From Stratiolaelaps scimitus (taxonomy: Eukaryota; Arthropoda; Arachnida; Mesostigmata; Laelapidae), in assembly GCA_019614645.1 (NCBI GenBank), contig JABWDB010000013.1, positions 7,021,501 through 7,085,500 of the forward strand: a DNA stretch of 64,000 bases, given 5' to 3'. Below, in pieces: positions 60,568 through 64,000 of the stretch (positions within the stretch are counted from its first letter, which is position 1; each line of letters opens with the position of its first letter). Both the position numbers and the translations under genes were made by a program. The notes under the pieces are model-generated. The model saw nothing but the letters and a program-made list of their open reading frames with translations, ran no database searches and had not been told where the DNA came from.

Positions 60568-61536
60568 ATGGGTTTTCCTTCAAATTGGTGGTAGTCTTGT
60601 CTACTGACAATGTCCGTCATCCACTCGTTCACCAACTCGCTCGTTTATATACAATTATTATTTCACTATGTTTTCGTTGCTGTTTTTCACTGTGATCAAT
60701 TTAAACTATACAACGGAGGTGCGCCTCTGTCTCCGCCTCCGAGATCATTGGAGGAATTTTGAACACGAGATCTTCAAGTGGTTTCATCAGGATGGTAAAC
60801 GGTCACTTTCTTTTCCTAATTACTTCTAATTGCTGTATTAAATATTGTAATCACTACACATCCTTGTCCGTTTATAATTTTAAAAAATAATTGTAATAAT
60901 GAAAAACTTTTATCAAAGCTTACTAGACACACCTGTCTGCTATGTGCTCTGGTGGCATGTGTAGTTGCCGATTTCGGGGTAAAAACAAGCCTGGAAAACC
61001 TTCGCTTCTGTTTATCTACTGATTGTGGAACTCAAGTAAAACAGTATAAGCGCGGCTCACGTAGTTTTCGCAGATGACAATTCATCCACGGTACGCTCCC
61101 GTTGACAGGATAAACTCTGGCCTGTTACACGACGAACTAGTGACATCCAAGTTCAGATATTATATTATATACTAAACCAACATTTTATGATTAACTGCAA
61201 ATGCTTTTACGAAGCCACTCGTTATAATGAGATTACGAGAATCGACGTTGTTTGTTGTTCGCTGGATATACGTTCTGCAATTTTCGGGACTAGAAGCGTA
61301 ATTTTCGTCATCGGGATTCTGTCTGTGTTCTGGTCATATTCGGGCTATAAATGTTTGAAATGCCATGAAAAACTAATAGACAAAAGACGCGTAGTGAGAG
61401 AGCTCTCAAACCCTCAATGGTGCCTCGATATCGGGTTTTCCTTAACTTCCCGCTTGAGGGGTACGCCTCTCTCTCTTTCTCTCCCCGTCTAGAGTAAGAT
61501 GCTAAAAAAATGCCCAAAAGTGGAACTAATGCGCGC
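60568..61536. other. Intergenic region between convergent genes
   Basis: It lies between the stop of the tentative membrane protein and the stop of the P450. No gene or repeat of note was seen. Confidence 0.6.
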
Positions 61537-61724
61537 CTAGTGTCGAGTGCTAGTGTCGTTGGTGCACTGACGGGATCGCGCGCACATCTTCAGCATGCCG
61601 CAGGCTCTGGTGACGAGATTAATGCTGATTAGCAACGAATCCCGCGGAGTCGCCGACCGAAACTCCAAGTGTCGTAACAGGTTGGCCACGATGATCTTTT
61701 CCTCCATTAGCGCAAATCTCTGCC
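61537..61724 (-). CDS. P450 C-terminal exon
   Basis: Acceptor CTTATTCTAG. It continues the heme loop with GQRFALMEEKIIVANLLRHL and ends at TAG 61537. The C-terminal 25 residues, after LVTRACGMLKMCARSRQ, are polar, as in many CYP4 proteins. Confidence 0.92.
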
Positions 61725-63790
61725 CTAGAATAAGGAGGCGACATCGCAGATGTTGATTGTACGTATTTATATATGCCTCAGAAAAATAAATTGGGTTTTT
61801 CTCTAGTAAATTGCAAATCGCCGGTGTCTATGACACCTCAACGATTACCTGTATTCGTGTGTTAATATAAAATCTATTCAGGTATAAAAGTGGACGACAA
61901 TGATACCCGCTCAACGTGAAATACATCTAAAAAACGCATTTGTCTATATATTCTCAATAGAATATCTAGAACAACAGTCCTTAAGCGCGCCCAAAATCGA
62001 AAATATAGTATTGTACATTCGCTTAATCCTGTATTCGTTATTTCCAACGATTTAGAGAGTTCTACAAAGGTCCCGCACCTATCTCTCAACGCCATTCGCG
62101 TTTCAGCAAAAGATCACTGATGACCGCTTCACCGTTTCAGCACGAGACGAAGGGGAAGCAATATTGAATTGACCGGTAAAAATCACAATAGAAAACGGGA
62201 CTTGTGTATGTTACGTTGGGGAAACTGCTTCACACATCTTTTGGATGCACTCGTTTGTCGTAACGTGGCCCCGAATGTGCCGCCGCGCTGATACGGAAAC
62301 TAGTTGACTACTTGCAAATTAACAGTAATTAGTACGTAGAGACCGTTTAAAAACATTATCGGGACATAGAGGTCGTAAACTGAAAGCGGGTCATTATTAT
62401 TGTAATAATATTATTATTGTAATTAATATCATCGCTGTTTCATATCGACGTTAGAACACATACAGAAATACTAACCGATGCAGTTTCGTGGACCAGCCGA
62501 GAACGGTACGTAACCATACGGATGTCTGGTGGCAAGGTCAGAATTCGATCCTGCCTCAGCATTTGGGTGACGTTGATAGAAGCGTTCCGGCATAAACATC
62601 TCAGGTCGATAATAGGACTCAGATCGCCGATGGAGGTGTATGATCGACAGTAAAACGGTTGACCCAGCGGGAACTATGCCTTTCATTGCTGCGTGTCAAT
62701 AGAGATATTGTTAGTGTAAATCCCACTAACTTGTTGAAGTAAATATATATATATATATATATAATGATGTATCGCATCCATAATCATGGTCGACGAAGTG
62801 AGATATCCTTTGAAAAAGGGTAAGGAATGTTTATTGCTTTATCAAAGGAACTGCACTAGCTGCTATTGTATTGTTATAAAGCAAACTCGAAAACATGCAT
62901 ATGTATGTTACACAGAACTTCGAAAAATAAAGTTACTCGAGTGACTGCATTCATCTTAGTATATCTCATAGTCGGTCGACTGTGAAATGGATCCCTTATG
63001 ACCGCCTACATGACGATGCAAGTATTGCTAGCGCTGGCCATAAAAAAGAACTGTATCGATGAAACTCGAGATAATAATAATAATGCTAAACATGCTGCAT
63101 ACATGGAACCTGCCCATTCCATGATCAGCACTCTCTCTCGCTATCTCTCTCTCTCTGACAGCTAAAAAATGACAAAAACAGAGCAAAATAGCAACACATA
63201 ATATTTTAACGTTTCATAATGCAAAGCTAATAGGTGTTAAACTAGTACAAACAAAAAGCGATGGCCTTCGTCACTTACGTATGATCAAATCCTGCCGAAG
63301 TCTACGGCCGATTAATGGAACAGACGGGTATAGCCGTTGGGATTCCTGAGAATTTGAAATAATACAGTGATGACAACACATCACAATGTTTCGTAAGCCT
63401 GCGTACCACCTAACGGAATATAGGACCGAGTAAGCAATAGAATTTGCTTTGGAAACCGCACCCCCAGAAGCGCGAAGACTACATCTTTGGTGGTATTTAT
63501 GTAAATCGCAGAAGATCCTATGATTTATTGGCACTCTAGGTAGAATAGGTCAGGGTCGTGTGCTGTGTGTAGATCACCGACGGAATCATGTTCTCTGGCA
63601 ACTTTCTGCTGATCGACTAGGGGAAGATTGTTGCTTACCTTAATCACACACTCGAGCCACTTGAGTCGGGGCAGGTGGTCACTTGTGACGGGTGTTGACG
63701 GATCGGTTCCAACGACATCAATGATCTCGTCAGCTACCTTTTGCTGCCACGCAGGATTATGGCCCAATAGGTACAGGCACCAGGAGACAC
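61537..63790 (-). CDS. Cytochrome P450, CYP4-like (last four exons, 5' end outside window)
   Basis: Exons on the minus strand: 63639-63790, 63279-63345, 62476-62688 and 61537-61724 (TAG). All phases agree. Visible family motifs in order: end of the I helix (VSWCLYLLGHNPAWQQKVA), K helix ExxR (ESQRLYPSVPLIGRRL), beta strand VPAGSTVLLS, PERF-type motif (MPERF) and heme-binding loop FSAGPRNCIGQRF with the cysteine ligand. About 158 residues of roughly 500 are present. The heme-loop and K-helix sequences fit clan 4 (CYP4). Such enzymes are membrane-anchored in the ER and oxidise fatty acids or xenobiotics; the substrate here is unknown. No break or missing key residue is seen. Confidence 0.93.
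61725..62475. other. Last P450 intron (751 bp)
   Basis: It contains dispersed repeat copy 2 at 61889-61970 and an ATT-rich run at about 62390-62430. No coding sequence. Confidence 0.75.
61889..61970. repeat. Dispersed repeat, copy 2
   Basis: Partner of the segment at 29519-29602, in the same orientation. It lies in the last intron of the P450 gene. Confidence 0.45.
62476..62688 (-). CDS. P450 exon with PERF and heme-binding loop
   Basis: Acceptor ACACGCAG and donor ATCG|GTTAGT. It reads PMKGIVPAGSTVLLSI, RPEMFMPERFYQRHP, HPYGYVPFSAGPRNCI. The heme-ligand cysteine lies in the sequence GPRNCIG, completed across the splice. Confidence 0.93.
62689..63278. other. P450 intron (590 bp)
   Basis: It contains a (TA)n tract at 62742-62764 and a CT-rich run at about 63131-63156. 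No coding sequence. Confidence 0.75.
63279..63345 (-). CDS. P450 exon with ExxR motif
   Basis: A 67 bp exon with acceptor AAATTCTCAG and donor ATAC|GTAAGT. It encodes ESQRLYPSVPLIGRRL and QDLII. The E and R of ExxR are both present. Confidence 0.9.
63639..63790 (-). CDS. P450 exon: end of I helix to J/K region
   Basis: Acceptor CCCACCTTAG and donor AAG|GTAAGC on the minus strand. It starts VSWCLYLLGHNP and ends LKWLECVIK just before the ExxR exon. The preceding exon, which should carry AGxxT, lies beyond the window edge. Confidence 0.9.
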
Positions 63791-64000
63791 CTAAGGTGGG
63801 AGAGAGAGAGAGAAAGAGACAGACTGGTGGTCACAGAACACAGATTGGTTATTGTGCGGAGGTCAGCCTACTCGAGGAGCAAACAGCTTACTTCTACGAG
63901 TTCTACGAAGGTGGCAGAGGTTGTTGTACGACATTCGGGTACAAGGTTCAAACGACAGCGACGGAGTGTTCCTTGACACAAGAGCCCCCTACTAAAGAAA

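Noticed and set aside
1..64000. CRISPR arrays, bacterial operons, rRNA genes
   Set aside because: No spaced direct-repeat array, Shine-Dalgarno-led gene string or rRNA-like sequence was seen. Split genes with GT-AG introns show that this is eukaryotic DNA.

Overview
The window is nuclear DNA from an animal, most likely an arthropod. Genes are split by GT-AG introns of 0.16 to 15 kb, open reading frames are short and scattered, AT microsatellites are abundant, and a CYP4-type cytochrome P450 sits at the right edge. The long introns, moderate GC and many short (TA)n tracts would fit a parasitiform mite, but nothing here fixes the taxon.

Most of the window (about 4.5 to 57.1 kb, plus strand) is one very large gene. 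I traced 15 exons by matching splice sites and phases. They encode at least 1,610 residues; the signal-peptide exon was not found. In order the protein has: a cysteine-containing N-terminal beta region resembling lytic polysaccharide monooxygenase (LPMO)-type domains, two EGF-like modules, a DOMON domain interrupted by a run of about 335 residues of (SEPEPK)-type repeats, two further tandem DOMON domains separated by a second SEPEPK tract, a SEA-like domain, one transmembrane helix, and a cytoplasmic tail ending in an NPxY-type motif. A second possible last exon at 57.4 kb is in the right phase and would replace the NPxY tail.

Two other coding regions lie inside its introns on the opposite strand: an intronless 12-helix MFS-like transporter (37.5 to 38.9 kb) and a single-exon protein of unknown family (45.9 to 46.6 kb). 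Downstream are the last exons of a small plus-strand membrane protein gene (59.4 to 60.5 kb, tentative) and, convergent with it, the last four exons of a CYP4-like P450 (61.5 to 63.8 kb, minus strand), which runs off the window.

The first 4.4 kb and the large introns (5.1 to 20.3, 25.8 to 35.8 and 40.8 to 51.7 kb) hold mostly microsatellites, trinucleotide-rich low-complexity DNA and a few short dispersed repeats: SINE-like tails, tRNA-like heads, a long inverted repeat at 33.5 kb and a hairpin at 31.1 kb. I saw no rRNA or intact tRNA genes, CRISPR arrays or bacterial-type operons.
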